A stretch of 38,361 bases of DNA. Source: a virus. The notes below the pieces were generated by a model. That model was not told the DNA's origin. It did no database searches and worked only from the letters and a program-made list of their open reading frames with translations. The position numbers and the translations under genes are program-made. The stretch is taken from positions 1 through 38,361 of the IMG/VR virus record IMGVR_UViG_3300048694_000978. One strand, given 5' to 3'. Positions 9,601-18,309 of the stretch are shown one piece after another. Within the stretch, counting starts at the first letter, position 1, and the number at the start of each line of letters is the position of its first letter.

Positions 9601-12600
9601 AACAGTTGCTGTAATTGTTCCATATGTTCTAGCTTGAGCAACACTGCGTTGCACCACGCCACCTTTCCAGGCTGTGGTACTGTCTTGCGGAGCTCCGATA
9701 TACAAACTGCAATTGTAAGGACACAAATCCAGTGACTGACCAAAGTTAACAAACTCTGCAGGTGTGTTTTGTGTTATTTGTTGTTGTAACACAAATTGAT
9801 TTGTTTCAATTTCGATTACATCGCCAACATTGACTGTGGCATAGATGGTAACAGTGCTTCCGCTAACTGTGAATGAGTTATCGGAGTTCAATATTCCATT
9901 TGCTTGGTTGGTCAAGAACTGATTGTTGAGTATCACGCTCACTGGAGCAGAGACAGATCCCAGAACTGTTATACTGGTTGTGGTAGAATCAGCTGTGGCA
10001 ATGAATTTTTGTACGTTTCTATCGTAAGCGAATACTTTGCCAGCTTCAACTTTTCCATCAACTGTGATATTTCTAGCACCAACCAGCAGTTGTCTACCAT
10101 CGCTGCTGCATTGTACACTGTGACCAAATCTATCACCCACTGCTGGCGCACTAGGTGTTAACTGTGTTACCAGTTGATAATAACTCTTGGACAGCACTGT
10201 GACGTCGTCGTTTATTCCTGGGGTAGTAACAAATGTTATTACGCCACCGGTCATTGTGTAATCAATATTAGGACGCTGTTCGACTTTGTTCACGGTCACC
10301 AAACATGCGTAGATATTGCTCATTCCAAACAAATATGGATTGATGTTATAGGAAGCAGAACCTCCGTCAAAGTTCCAGCCAGTGTTTCTGCTGATAACAA
10401 CACTGTCGCCGGCTGCTAGTTCGCTTGCAAAATCAACACTGCTGAAATCACCTGCTACTGTGTAATCTGTTCCTAGTACCAATAATGTATCATTGACTGT
10501 AACAGAAATTTGTAGTGAATTATTAATTTGAATTTGACTGGCAATGTTTATAGTATCAGTCACTGCTGGCAGTATTGTGCGTATTTCTTGCACAGGAACA
10601 CCCACTTGGCCGTATGCATAAACTTTGTTAACACCTGGAGCTCCAACATATAACCAACGCTCATCTTGACTGACAGCAACTGAATAACCAAACTCGCCAG
10701 CACCAGGTGTGGTACTAGATGTAGTTCCTGGCAATGTCAACACTTGGCTGACTACAAATGGATTTGCGAATCCTTTGGCTGCGGCAACAGGATCATAGTA
10801 CAGCACTGCACAGTATCCGTTGTTGGCTTCGCCATTGGGTCCAAGGCTGGCACTTGCACCGGCTGCGGCCCAGGTCAATGTACCAAAATCAACTGCGTTT
10901 CCAAATCCTCTTGTGCCAATTGCCTCCAATTTAATTGTTTCATCTACATTACCTGTGGGATTCACGGGCTCATATTGGCTGGTGTAGCCTTTTAGATAAA
11001 CATAAATGCTGCCAATTGGTTGGTTGCTGTCATTTTTGTAGCCAGGGCTTCCGACCAACATGGCATTTTGACTCTTGGCCTGTGCAATACTGCTGCCGTA
11101 CAACTGATTGTCAGCAGGAGTATAAGGATGGAATTCTCGACGAGTTTGGAATGGGTTTTTCTTTTCCAATACTTCCCACATGCCTTGTCCGTCGTTGTCT
11201 ACCCAGGCCTTGGCGCCAGGTAAAATTTGTTTGCTGTAAGGCAGTGTGCTGATGTCGCTGGCCTGGGCCACTCGCATGGTCTGCAAGGTAAAACCAATGC
11301 CGTTACCGTCTGCTACTGTGCGACCGCCAGTGAATGTAAATGCAATATTAACAGTGTTGACATCGCTTACACTGAGTACTTTGTACACGCCGTTGACTTG
11401 ACTGTCAAAGAATCTAATAATCAATGTGTTGCCCACAGAAAGACCATGCACACCTGAGAAAATTACTCTGCTTGTGCCGTTTAAGTTGTCACAAACGTGC
11501 TGGATTGTTCCTGGGATGCCTTGAGCTCTGTAAATGTTCCAGTCGTAGTCGTTGACTTTTGCTACCCAAATACTGGTACCATTGCTGATAGAGTTGATAT
11601 TTGCATTCAAGCTTGCAGGATTTGAAAGTTCAAATACGCTGATGTCAACGTCGTCTAAGTTAACATAACCAGCTGACGGCAAACTTGTATCGGTGACTGT
11701 AGTGGTAGTGGTAGGTAGAATGTCAGGTGTTGTCAACGCAAAACTGCTCTTCCACACATCATTCAACAAAACAGTTTGATCTGCTTGGCTCTGTTGCTGC
11801 GGCAATATTACTTCTACTAGCACAGGATCGCTGGTTAGATATTCTCTATTCAAACGCAAATCAATAAAGCTGCGGTTGGCATTTGCTCCATACACAGAAC
11901 GTTGGATTGCCCAGTTTTCGTAGATGGTATAGTCAGCTGCTTCTTTTCCTAGGTTAGCACGAGTCAACAAGTCTGCACTGAGAATTGTACCTTTGGATCC
12001 AATGAACTCTCTGTAGACATTCAGCTGACTGACGTCATCCAAGTTAAGTGCTGTGAAGTATTGACGAGGTCTAAATCCAATCAATCCATAGCTCAACAGG
12101 TCGTTATCTGTTTCCAAGTTGGCAGAGTTGATGTTATAGCTATTGGCCAATTGATTGGCCTTGTTGGCCAAGTTAGGCAACAGTCCTTGTTGAATCAAGG
12201 TGTAATCACTTTGATTCCAGTCATTGTAATTGAATGTGGTGCTGGGCTGTACAATAGTGGCAGCACTCCAGTACTTGTTTTTGTACTTGACCAACTGACC
12301 TTTTGGATAGGTCTTGAGTCCAGTCCATTCTTCAATGTTGTCTTGGTTGAGAATAAAGCCTTGTGCATCAACACTGCCATTCCATTCTGTAGTGGTTGCA
12401 GCTACCAAACTCAAACGACTTTGTCTTGCACCTGTAATAGGCTCATAAATCAAATCGCCAAACAAGCTGGTGTTGTTGAGCACAATCATGCTTTCGAAAC
12501 TGGTAAAGCGCATGTCAACAAAGCTCAAGCTCTGGTTATTCAGTGGAGCAATTGTAAATGTGTTGTCGAGTCTAACAATGTTAAGATCGCGAACAGGAAA

Positions 12601-15600
12601 CTCACGCTTGTTTTGATCCAACATCACATGTTCAGCAGTTTGTGCAGACACACTGTCAACCACTGCCAATGGTTTGGTGATTGACAACTTGTATGCCAAC
12701 GGATTCAAGTTAATCAATGTGCCAACGCCCCATCCCTGGTTGCTCCAGTACAGGAATTCTTGTACCATTTGGTCCCAGTTAAGGATATAGCCGTTGTCTC
12801 TATCAGTGAATGTAAATCCATCTTGTTCTAACAGCTTGCCATAACTCAATAAGAAGGTAGCTACCGCAGTTTGGGAATTAAACACATAACCATAAGGTAC
12901 TTGTGTGATATCTTGGCTGTAGAATGTGGGAGTTTGAATTGTGGTTCCGCCGACAGTGAACGTTTGGAATTGTCCAACTGGAACACTGGTAAGAGTTTCA
13001 AAGAACGGACGATTCAGCGAATATCCATACACTGCCCATCCATCTTCTACCACTTGAATAACCACCGAACTGTACACACTGTGATCAAACGGTTGATTCT
13101 TATACAACAGCAAGTCATAACTTTCATCAGGAATCAACAGCGCAGTATTTGTGGACGCAGGGCTGGACTTTTCTGTATAAATTTTAATGTATTGCTTGTC
13201 GCTGAAACTGGCCATACGATAGCACAAGCGCACATCGATGTTAGCCAAATCATTTTGTAGGGCCACGGTGGAGTCTTGGCCTAGAATTCTATTGTAATCA
13301 ACAATCCAGTCAATGTAGCTGGCCTTGCTCACACCATTGCCATACACTTGAACGTTGGTGTTTTCGGGCTGGTTAGGATTGTTTCGAGTACTCAAACGAT
13401 AACGATCGTCGTACAGGTACTGATTAAACTCTTCGTTATAGCGATACAAATCGCGATCAGCAAATAACGCAAAGAATTCTGCTGGGCGAGTCAGTGCCAA
13501 TAGGCGCATGGCTGCAAATGGATAGTCACTGCTGTTCCACCATGACGCTTCAACTGGGCCGCCATCGCCAACCTTCCAGCTCTTTTGGAATGTGTTGTTT
13601 GCATAAACACCAACCACGCAATCCAACGGAGCCAGCAATGCGCCTTCGCTGCTGGTTGGCAATACCTTGCTCAGACCTGGACGAGCGTACTGAGGAAGCA
13701 CATAAGGAGCCACAGGATCGCGAACCAATCCTGCTTCCAAATCATCCCATAACACTTGGTTGTCACGAGTGTATGGAGCAGGACCGTAAGTTATTTCCCA
13801 CCAGTCTGGTCGCTTGGAGAAGCCCAACATTTCCCATGGTGTTTCTTCGGGCTGTTGAGTATCATAGAACCAACGATAAATGCCGCGCCAGGCTCCCAAC
13901 AACGGTTGATTGTCCAAGGTGTTCAAACTTTGACTGTAGTTGAAACTAAATGTGTTTGAAGCATTGTAATCTTGTGTGGTATAATCTAACTTGTTCCAGC
14001 CCACATAGCTCAAGAAACTTTCAGACAGTATGTCATTGATTTCTGTGTAGCTGTAACCTGTGTCTCGGAATTGGCCGGGAATTACATCACTCAATTTGAG
14101 AGGAATTGGGTTGTCATCCAGTTTCAAGTTGTTGTAGATTCGTGTTTCGAATTCCAACAATACATCATCGCGAATGTCATTGAACACTGGAGTTTGACTG
14201 CCGTCGTGTCCGACGATGACTGAGGTTGTTCCTGTGGTTGTTTTCACTGGAATAATGCCTGGTTTGAATGCAGGGTACAAGCCCAACTTGGTCGGGGTGT
14301 TGGGAACAAATGTACCGTATGTGGCTTGATATTCTTGTATGGTGATAACATCGCCTGTTTGCAGTCGAGCAAAACGTGCCGGCAATATTGTTATTGTTGC
14401 ACTGTCGGTTCCAACACTGTAATCAACACCGCGAGTTTGAATCACGTTGTTGATATAAACGTTCATGCCTTGGTAATTGGCCGACGCATAATTGTAAATG
14501 TACAAGGTAGAGAATGTGTCTGTGGTAATGTAACCCAATGTGTATGTTGTGGTCTGGTAAACTTCACCAGCTGGCAACATGTCACTCCAATAGAATGGAT
14601 TGCTATCTGTTCTACCAAGAATAACTTCGTTAAGCACATAATCCAACAATTGACTTGTGGTAATGTTGTAAGAAATAGTTTGGCGTGTGGTTGCTTCCAA
14701 CAACTGATTCTTGTATTTCTGATACTCACGGCTGTTGTATTCCAATGCTGCAAATACATTGTACTTGGTTGAGCGCATGAAATAGCCAGCCATGGTCAGT
14801 GGACTACTTTGTTGAAGAATCAATTGACCATAAGGAATAATATCGCCAAGGTCACGGGTGTTATTGGCTCCATTGATTGGTCCAACTAGATCTGTAAGGT
14901 TTTGACAAATTGTTTGGTAGTGTGTGCGAACAGTACCCAGTGTAAAATATTCACTGTTGGCATTAAGTGGATTTTGTTGCAAGTTTGTTGGTACTTGATA
15001 GAAACCAACTGCACTGGTTTGATTGCTGAGTACTTCAACTTCGACCACTTGACCAATCACATGAGAGGTAATAAAGCTAATAGTGGTTGTAGTATCTGTT
15101 CTTGCAACAGTGTATGTGCTGGGATTTTGAAACTGCGATCCAACAAATACTTTTACTGCAGGTACTGTGGTCACTTGATCAGTTAATGCAGCCACATCCA
15201 GCAACAGTGGTTGACCATTGTATGTGAATTTGAACTGCTGTCTAATCAGTGTGGGTGTAATGGCCGATTGCCAGCCCAATAGTCTATCATAGGTGGTACG
15301 GTCAATGTATTCTCTTGGCCATCCTTGGCTGATATTGCGTGTTTGACTTACGTTGTCAATAACATAGATGAAAGTATCTTGATAAAGGTTGTTATCAAAA
15401 ACAATATCGCCAACATTGCTTAATGTTAGATATTGCAATTGGAATTGCAATACTGGGTCAATTGTACCAACGCCTACTGCATAGCTAAACAACTTGCTGC
15501 CGCGGAATGTAGAACTAGGATATACAGTATTATTGCTAAAACTGATTCCGTTAGCGTCGTAAACATCATAAATCGGTGGTTGCTGAATTGCTGTTTTTTG

Positions 15601-18309
15601 CTGTGCTTCAGCCCATTCAACACCGTCATACCAGTAAGTAATGCCAGCATCGTCGCCATCTAACACTACTGTGGATTGATCAGCAAGTATTTCAGCATCG
15701 TCTGCTGGGATCAAATTAATCACTGGTTCAGCAAATGTAGCTGTACCAGTACCAGAACCTGCGTTAACAACCAAAATAGTATCACCAACTGCATAAGTTT
15801 CGCCGGTGGTGTCTGCAACTTGGTTCCAATCAGTGTTGCCCAATGTTGCAATAGTGTAACGAGCATGCAAATGGAAATTGCCTGCTGTGGTCAGCGGAGT
15901 AGAATTCGGTACTATAAAGTTAACAACATAAATTTTATTGCGTACATTGGCATCTAAATCAGCGGCAAAAATTATTCTGCTGCCATTGACCACTGTATAA
16001 CCGTTTGTGGTATAGCTCAATGAGCCTTCAATGTCACTAAATGCATCAGTTGCGCCGAAGTCAATGACATTGACAGGTTGTTTACCTTCAGTGCCCATAT
16101 TAAACAAACGAATGCCGGGGCGGAATTGAATAATTGGTCGCTTGGCTCGATTGTTGTTGTCTAATGCCACGGTGGTATTGTTATATGACCCTGTGGCATA
16201 CAATACGTCTATGTGGAACCAGCGGTTGCTGCGGCTCCAAGCATTTAGGTCTCGGCTGGCTCTGCTGATTGTGATATAATCGTGATCGCTGGGCTCAACA
16301 TAAACTGTTTCTGTATTGGCATCTGTAGCATACGATTCAGGAACAATAAAGTTATCAACTGGCAACAGCTCAATGGCTGTACCCACTCCGCTGACATAGT
16401 ACTCTCTGTTGGCGCTGGCTGTGGCGTACATGAGATTGTCTGGCGGTGCAGTTGCTCCAGTTAACGGCAACGCAGGGCCACCTTTTACTTCAGAAATAGT
16501 AAATTGTGTGCTGCTAAAAATTTGATCAACATAATACACTGTTTCAGGTTCAATGCCGCCAATGGTTGGAGAATTGAAAACAATTTCCAAACCGCGCTCC
16601 AAGCCCTGAGTAGTTGTACAGTTAATAAAGTTAATAGTTGCCGAGGTAGACAAACATGTGACAGGAACACTGCCGGACCAATAGGATCTTGGATATACTT
16701 CTCCAGTAAATTTAACCTTAAGGCCATTAGTAAATGTAACACCATTGGGATATTGATCCGTTACAGGACTGGTATATGTTTTTCTTCCAATGATTTCTGT
16801 TATGTTTAATACTGCATTGCTGGTTTGTTCAACTAACTTAATAGTTCCAAACATGTCAGGATTGAGAGCATCTTGATAATACAAAGTATCTTGTACTGCG
16901 CTCAATAACGGAATTCTCTCAAATGTCAACGACGGATTTTTATACCATTGTGTATTGGCGTAAACAGTGCCATAGGCGATGGAAAATTTGTCAAGAGCCG
17001 CAATACCAAATGCCGATGACAACGAAATGTATTGAACATCGTCCACAGTTACAAAGCTGATTGTCCAAGCCACAGCTTGATCAGCTGTATTACCATTGTT
17101 AAATGCCAATGTCAAACCATCCATGTTGGCAATACCATCAATGCCACCATACTGTGCCAAGAAGTCTAAGAGATTTGCGCCGTCGATCTGATCAAAGTTT
17201 AATGTAGTTAACAAATCAACTGTGCCAAGGTCATTTAGGGTATAATAAAAATTCTGTGCTGTCTTGGTTGGCACGTTGAATGTTATTGTACCTAAGTTGG
17301 TACCGTTGTTGACCACACCAAGTACATCTCTAGTGCTTAGATTTGGGCTGGTTACATTTCGGCCAGTGACTCCAGGTGCTGTTTGAATCCAGAATCCAGG
17401 TCCAGTTGCATTGTCAGCGTTGACAATGGCAAAAGAGCCGTGCATGTTGGCATTGTTCTGTGCAGCGTAGTACAGTATGTCTGGAGCATCTTGAGGAACT
17501 GTGAAAATAACTGTGCCAGTGCTGTTCCCGTTGTTGGTCACACCAGAATTGTAGGCATCGCCAATTCCGGTTGTGGGCTGTGTTTTAATCCAGAATGGAT
17601 ATGCTGCCACAAGGTTCAATGTAAACACATAAGTGTTGCCGCGAACCAAAGTCAGTGTGGGATTGGCTTGATAATCTATCAAGTAACTTGCAGTGCCCGA
17701 ATTGGTCACACTGTAGTTTATTGTTTGCTTGATGTTGTTGGCTATTTGGAAAGTATAGCTGCCGCCACGGACCAAAGTGATGATAGGGTTATCACCAGAC
17801 TCTCCAGAAAAAGTATATGCACCGTTTCGGTCCACAGCAAAGTTTTCAGTAAATGGCACCGAGCTGGCAAAAACATCAACAACATCAGGGCCGTTAGGTA
17901 CCCAAAAATATTGACTGAAGTTTACAAAAGCATCAAAGTCAATGAACGGGTCCCAAGTGTAGTAGTCACTGGTGAACAGTCGATCGGGACGATTGCTGTC
18001 TGCGCCTTGAAAACTCAATGCATCCAAGAGGCCAGGATAAGTGATTGCATCTTGAATTTCAGCTGTGTCCGCAGGATTCAAGCTGACAATGCCCGGCTCC
18101 AGCTGATAGTCTGTGCGTGTTTTGGTAGGTTCGACAACATATTTGTCATTGGGGTTTACGCCCGGACCCACTGAACGTCCGATAAAGCCCTGAGTCTTTT
18201 TGAATTTTGGTTCTTGAACTAGTTGATCAAGGGTAGCAGCTAAAAATTGCTTGTTAGCATCAGTCTGAAAAATTTCAGGAAGAAAGTCTACACTTCGAAC
18301 TCTTGACAT
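3691..18309 (-). CDS. Giant 4872-aa mosaic virion structural protein
   Basis: A single uninterrupted frame of 14.6 kb. Its ATG overlaps the gp6 stop as TAATG, so it is coupled to gp6. The N-terminus (residues 1-150, VRSVDFLPEIFQTDANKQFL and SQYFWVPNGPD) and the region ~3140-3800 (LIPFQNYLRDNQTF, EVKPYHVQVREFNL) look like the conserved core of very large marine T4-like virion proteins. Modules seen: a cupredoxin-like region with degenerate copies (~173-356); a YTIATLGNTDWNQV module (~813-860); CBM5/12-like aromatic modules (~1992-2034, 3941-3985, 4229-4276, 4516-4573); seven FG-GAP-like blades (~2400-3136); a GSGYTSVPSVIIQG double repeat (~3821-3890); at least nine VxVNxxxxxxGxDYxV beta modules; and a TIDGERIMYRTRD-type module near 4700. 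Position after gp6 matches T4 gene 7, so a wedge or peripheral baseplate role with surface-binding arms is inferred. Confidence 0.85.
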   Translation of the reverse strand: MSRVRSVDFLPEIFQTDANKQFLAATLDQLVQEPKFKKTQGFIGRSVGPGVNPNDKYVVEPTKTRTDYQLEPGIVSLNPADTAEIQDAITYPGLLDALSFQGADSNRPDRLFTSDYYTWDPFIDFDAFVNFSQYFWVPNGPDVVDVFASSVPFTENFAVDRNGAYTFSGESGDNPIITLVRGGSYTFQIANNIKQTINYSVTNSGTASYLIDYQANPTLTLVRGNTYVFTLNLVAAYPFWIKTQPTTGIGDAYNSGVTNNGNSTGTVIFTVPQDAPDILYYAAQNNANMHGSFAIVNADNATGPGFWIQTAPGVTGRNVTSPNLSTRDVLGVVNNGTNLGTITFNVPTKTAQNFYYTLNDLGTVDLLTTLNFDQIDGANLLDFLAQYGGIDGIANMDGLTLAFNNGNTADQAVAWTISFVTVDDVQYISLSSAFGIAALDKFSIAYGTVYANTQWYKNPSLTFERIPLLSAVQDTLYYQDALNPDMFGTIKLVEQTSNAVLNITEIIGRKTYTSPVTDQYPNGVTFTNGLKVKFTGEVYPRSYWSGSVPVTCLSTSATINFINCTTTQGLERGLEIVFNSPTIGGIEPETVYYVDQIFSSTQFTISEVKGGPALPLTGATAPPDNLMYATASANREYYVSGVGTAIELLPVDNFIVPESYATDANTETVYVEPSDHDYITISRASRDLNAWSRSNRWFHIDVLYATGSYNNTTVALDNNNRAKRPIIQFRPGIRLFNMGTEGKQPVNVIDFGATDAFSDIEGSLSYTTNGYTVVNGSRIIFAADLDANVRNKIYVVNFIVPNSTPLTTAGNFHLHARYTIATLGNTDWNQVADTTGETYAVGDTILVVNAGSGTGTATFAEPVINLIPADDAEILADQSTVVLDGDDAGITYWYDGVEWAEAQQKTAIQQPPIYDVYDANGISFSNNTVYPSSTFRGSKLFSYAVGVGTIDPVLQFQLQYLTLSNVGDIVFDNNLYQDTFIYVIDNVSQTRNISQGWPREYIDRTTYDRLLGWQSAITPTLIRQQFKFTYNGQPLLLDVAALTDQVTTVPAVKVFVGSQFQNPSTYTVARTDTTTTISFITSHVIGQVVEVEVLSNQTSAVGFYQVPTNLQQNPLNANSEYFTLGTVRTHYQTICQNLTDLVGPINGANNTRDLGDIIPYGQLILQQSSPLTMAGYFMRSTKYNVFAALEYNSREYQKYKNQLLEATTRQTISYNITTSQLLDYVLNEVILGRTDSNPFYWSDMLPAGEVYQTTTYTLGYITTDTFSTLYIYNYASANYQGMNVYINNVIQTRGVDYSVGTDSATITILPARFARLQTGDVITIQEYQATYGTFVPNTPTKLGLYPAFKPGIIPVKTTTGTTSVIVGHDGSQTPVFNDIRDDVLLEFETRIYNNLKLDDNPIPLKLSDVIPGQFRDTGYSYTEINDILSESFLSYVGWNKLDYTTQDYNASNTFSFNYSQSLNTLDNQPLLGAWRGIYRWFYDTQQPEETPWEMLGFSKRPDWWEITYGPAPYTRDNQVLWDDLEAGLVRDPVAPYVLPQYARPGLSKVLPTSSEGALLAPLDCVVGVYANNTFQKSWKVGDGGPVEASWWNSSDYPFAAMRLLALTRPAEFFALFADRDLYRYNEEFNQYLYDDRYRLSTRNNPNQPENTNVQVYGNGVSKASYIDWIVDYNRILGQDSTVALQNDLANIDVRLCYRMASFSDKQYIKIYTEKSSPASTNTALLIPDESYDLLLYKNQPFDHSVYSSVVIQVVEDGWAVYGYSLNRPFFETLTSVPVGQFQTFTVGGTTIQTPTFYSQDITQVPYGYVFNSQTAVATFLLSYGKLLEQDGFTFTDRDNGYILNWDQMVQEFLYWSNQGWGVGTLINLNPLAYKLSITKPLAVVDSVSAQTAEHVMLDQNKREFPVRDLNIVRLDNTFTIAPLNNQSLSFVDMRFTSFESMIVLNNTSLFGDLIYEPITGARQSRLSLVAATTTEWNGSVDAQGFILNQDNIEEWTGLKTYPKGQLVKYKNKYWSAATIVQPSTTFNYNDWNQSDYTLIQQGLLPNLANKANQLANSYNINSANLETDNDLLSYGLIGFRPRQYFTALNLDDVSQLNVYREFIGSKGTILSADLLTRANLGKEAADYTIYENWAIQRSVYGANANRSFIDLRLNREYLTSDPVLVEVILPQQQSQADQTVLLNDVWKSSFALTTPDILPTTTTTVTDTSLPSAGYVNLDDVDISVFELSNPASLNANINSISNGTSIWVAKVNDYDWNIYRAQGIPGTIQHVCDNLNGTSRVIFSGVHGLSVGNTLIIRFFDSQVNGVYKVLSVSDVNTVNIAFTFTGGRTVADGNGIGFTLQTMRVAQASDISTLPYSKQILPGAKAWVDNDGQGMWEVLEKKNPFQTRREFHPYTPADNQLYGSSIAQAKSQNAMLVGSPGYKNDSNQPIGSIYVYLKGYTSQYEPVNPTGNVDETIKLEAIGTRGFGNAVDFGTLTWAAAGASASLGPNGEANNGYCAVLYYDPVAAAKGFANPFVVSQVLTLPGTTSSTTPGAGEFGYSVAVSQDERWLYVGAPGVNKVYAYGQVGVPVQEIRTILPAVTDTINIASQIQINNSLQISVTVNDTLLVLGTDYTVAGDFSSVDFASELAAGDSVVISRNTGWNFDGGSASYNINPYLFGMSNIYACLVTVNKVEQRPNIDYTMTGGVITFVTTPGINDDVTVLSKSYYQLVTQLTPSAPAVGDRFGHSVQCSSDGRQLLVGARNITVDGKVEAGKVFAYDRNVQKFIATADSTTTSITVLGSVSAPVSVILNNQFLTNQANGILNSDNSFTVSGSTVTIYATVNVGDVIEIETNQFVLQQQITQNTPAEFVNFGQSLDLCPYNCSLYIGAPQDSTTAWKGGVVQRSVAQARTYGTITATVADPELVAGETLRVNNVDIAVPALPNNNATGLAAAINASAPNATASVDADGYLTISVTNSNAATVGDKLQVAPGSTGVVYSSFGFEEFAYAETISNPFPVDFGAFGYSVSVNNTALSIAVGAPGASLYLPNTFDYNSTLEKPTTTFDGNNTVFFSPVNVSGAVYTFDYFPSSTSSVANPGKFVFGQQISNINVNPYDTYGTAVNFNSGALVAGAPLNDDGENETQDSGAAFVFENPTDTPAWAVIHQQQPVVDIYLLNSVYMYDRITSERTEFFDFFDPLQGKILGAAQQNLDYIGAVDPAEYNVGYLNNAGNRWGQNHLGEMWWDISTVRFIDPNQDDIVYASRRWGQVFPGSRIDVYQWIESSVPPVNYVGVGTPKSIDSYVIETQLTHDGLFVTSYYFWVRNVTTVATQQGKTLSALTVSQYIESPKSSGISYIAPINSSTIAIYNGLQYINAADTIISVEFDQQLNDANVHAEYELIAQGRPEAFLSAALYRKLQDSFCGFDTFGNKVPDPRLPVSQQYGIQVRPRQSMFVDRFLALKNYITHVNSVLALYPISETRSFVLLNSEEPIPSANSGAWDAQVANLEILSYQDIYAVDLGYTYLVDYDSSNQGLWTIYTVVIEQGTTDVRTLLLTRVQNYKTVNYWNYINWYMPGYNSSSKISFEVANYTSLSQLSVSVGTSVKVTANAQGKYEIYLFTDTGWERVGLQDGTIAISAEIYDYELGRFGFDSEVYDAQYYDKEPVVETRKIIQAINEELLIDDLYIDRNKSLTLMFDFILSELQAPEWLVKTSLIDVDHKIRELIPFQNYLRDNQTFVSDYLQEVKPYHVQVREFNLSYNGADDYTGDVTDFDLPAYYNTDLSVPQYVSPILTPYDHATNQLFNTNSDTAPTSVLWSEWPYSQWIGNYLLSLRSVKLLDQGSGYTSVPSVIIQGDASVQAQAEAVIDSEGHVVAINVVSPGEGYLTTPTVIIQSPTGTGARGYAVMVNRNAADFDEFVYNVNPPVSVAEWEADTDSVLSLTNVRSFKTTIKFDRYQYSSAIDAWSTSGIYVVGDRVRYTDSVWEATEDNGPADEFNLAQWTEVSAADLSGVDRTMGYYVPGINEPGLELPLLVNGVDFPGVQVFGHDFTYIDALDAIYESSFTDVFLGTRPTDVNVDGGQFVGAFENYAPEELVNGAEYDTMDMRIYTRPGSDWERNGHGFQIGSVRFQLDADISGDAWSWANAVDTPTELIVSNITTGLQLNPGTDYTIDWAAQTVTMLDNVSVGDIINVDVYEIGGGSQLYRNTYTGDQIGQSLVLPVSNVGVDSIVFFVNGTPTNAEIWRPYYAPSTEWSIYSSYAYNDVVYDSHYIYYRAIKAVPTGILLTNFEYWQPSAHALPGNLQFTGPLRNTIVTVPVEVQSTDLVTVVVLGITNQPQRIWSAPVTQYVTVDSAIADSKTVDLTNYVGGTNAANMIVVRNGLRLTPPAGIEHIGNSVTTSFGLPTTLGSLNQDTIDAATEIQVWLNDRIQVQGMDYAVTGSNPNRQVSFFTAPTTGDTILISVSTLADYIVYATDPTPYVEIVSTVNIGDELAITTFNDTSEQDMVTLVFVGPSYRGIAEVEAYNSTDYAPLETSSAAEWTSTDSYASGTLVYTQVYSSPGVPAAGTTPVFYQAIQSVPAGTAVTNTSYWTVVDYANLPDSFNYLIGHVIPSNNFYLNRPNVTGYRLWVTLDGERLVDGVDFNIEGDYLILAAGAIQSNQILVVTEFTESVVPDACAFRIFQDMRGVQATYRITDASTTAVAQDVSATADIIYVDDVTVLPDPDLDQGIFGVVTIDGERIMYRTRDVATNSISSLLRGTAGTGAAEHTVGALVYDMNSGNLLQLSYQDYISRDTSMGDGSTVQFVANNLGTNIIEGSVEVYVGGIRQLQGFAVDIADNVVTVTFDTAPPAGQEVTALVRHGVTWYHRGVDTASDGVALQQTNTVAARFLCNF
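8902..11112 (-). other. Seven-bladed FG-GAP-like beta-propeller inside the giant protein
   Basis: Residues ~2400-3136 contain seven spaced units of the form (F/Y)G-x-S-V-x(6-15)-L-x-V-G-A-P, followed by a G-x-V-Y-x-Y strand: LYGSSIAQ..MLVGSPGY; FGNAVDFG..AAAGAS; FGYSVAVS..LYVGAPG; FGHSVQCS..LLVGAR; FGQSLDLC..LYIGAPQ; FGYSVSVN..IAVGAPG; YGTAVNFN..LVAGAPLNDDG. The count and motif match the integrin-alpha/FG-GAP propeller pattern. Unlike a plain propeller, extra beta modules are inserted after blades 3 and 4. Ligand or protein binding is the usual role of such propellers; the partner here is unknown. Confidence 0.6.
17242..17793 (-). other. Degenerate cupredoxin-like repeats in the giant protein
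   Basis: Residues ~173-356 hold three related segments: ITLVRGGSYTFQ (173), LTLVRGNTYVFTLN with FWIKTQPTTG and LYYAAQNNANMHG (216-296), and FWIQTAPGVTGR with ITFNVPTKTAQNFYY (303-356). The middle copy follows the cupredoxin layout in which a C-x(2-4)-H-x(2-4)-M copper loop normally precedes the last strand. Here the Cys and His positions are Ala and Asn, and only the Met remains. The fold is probably kept and metal binding lost. Confidence 0.5.

Noticed and set aside
17383-18174. 263-codon ORF antisense to the giant gene
   Set aside because: It mirrors a real coding frame, has Cys/Ile-rich improbable sequence and no start signals; the same applies to other long antisense ORFs such as 22531-23235 and 12061-12684.
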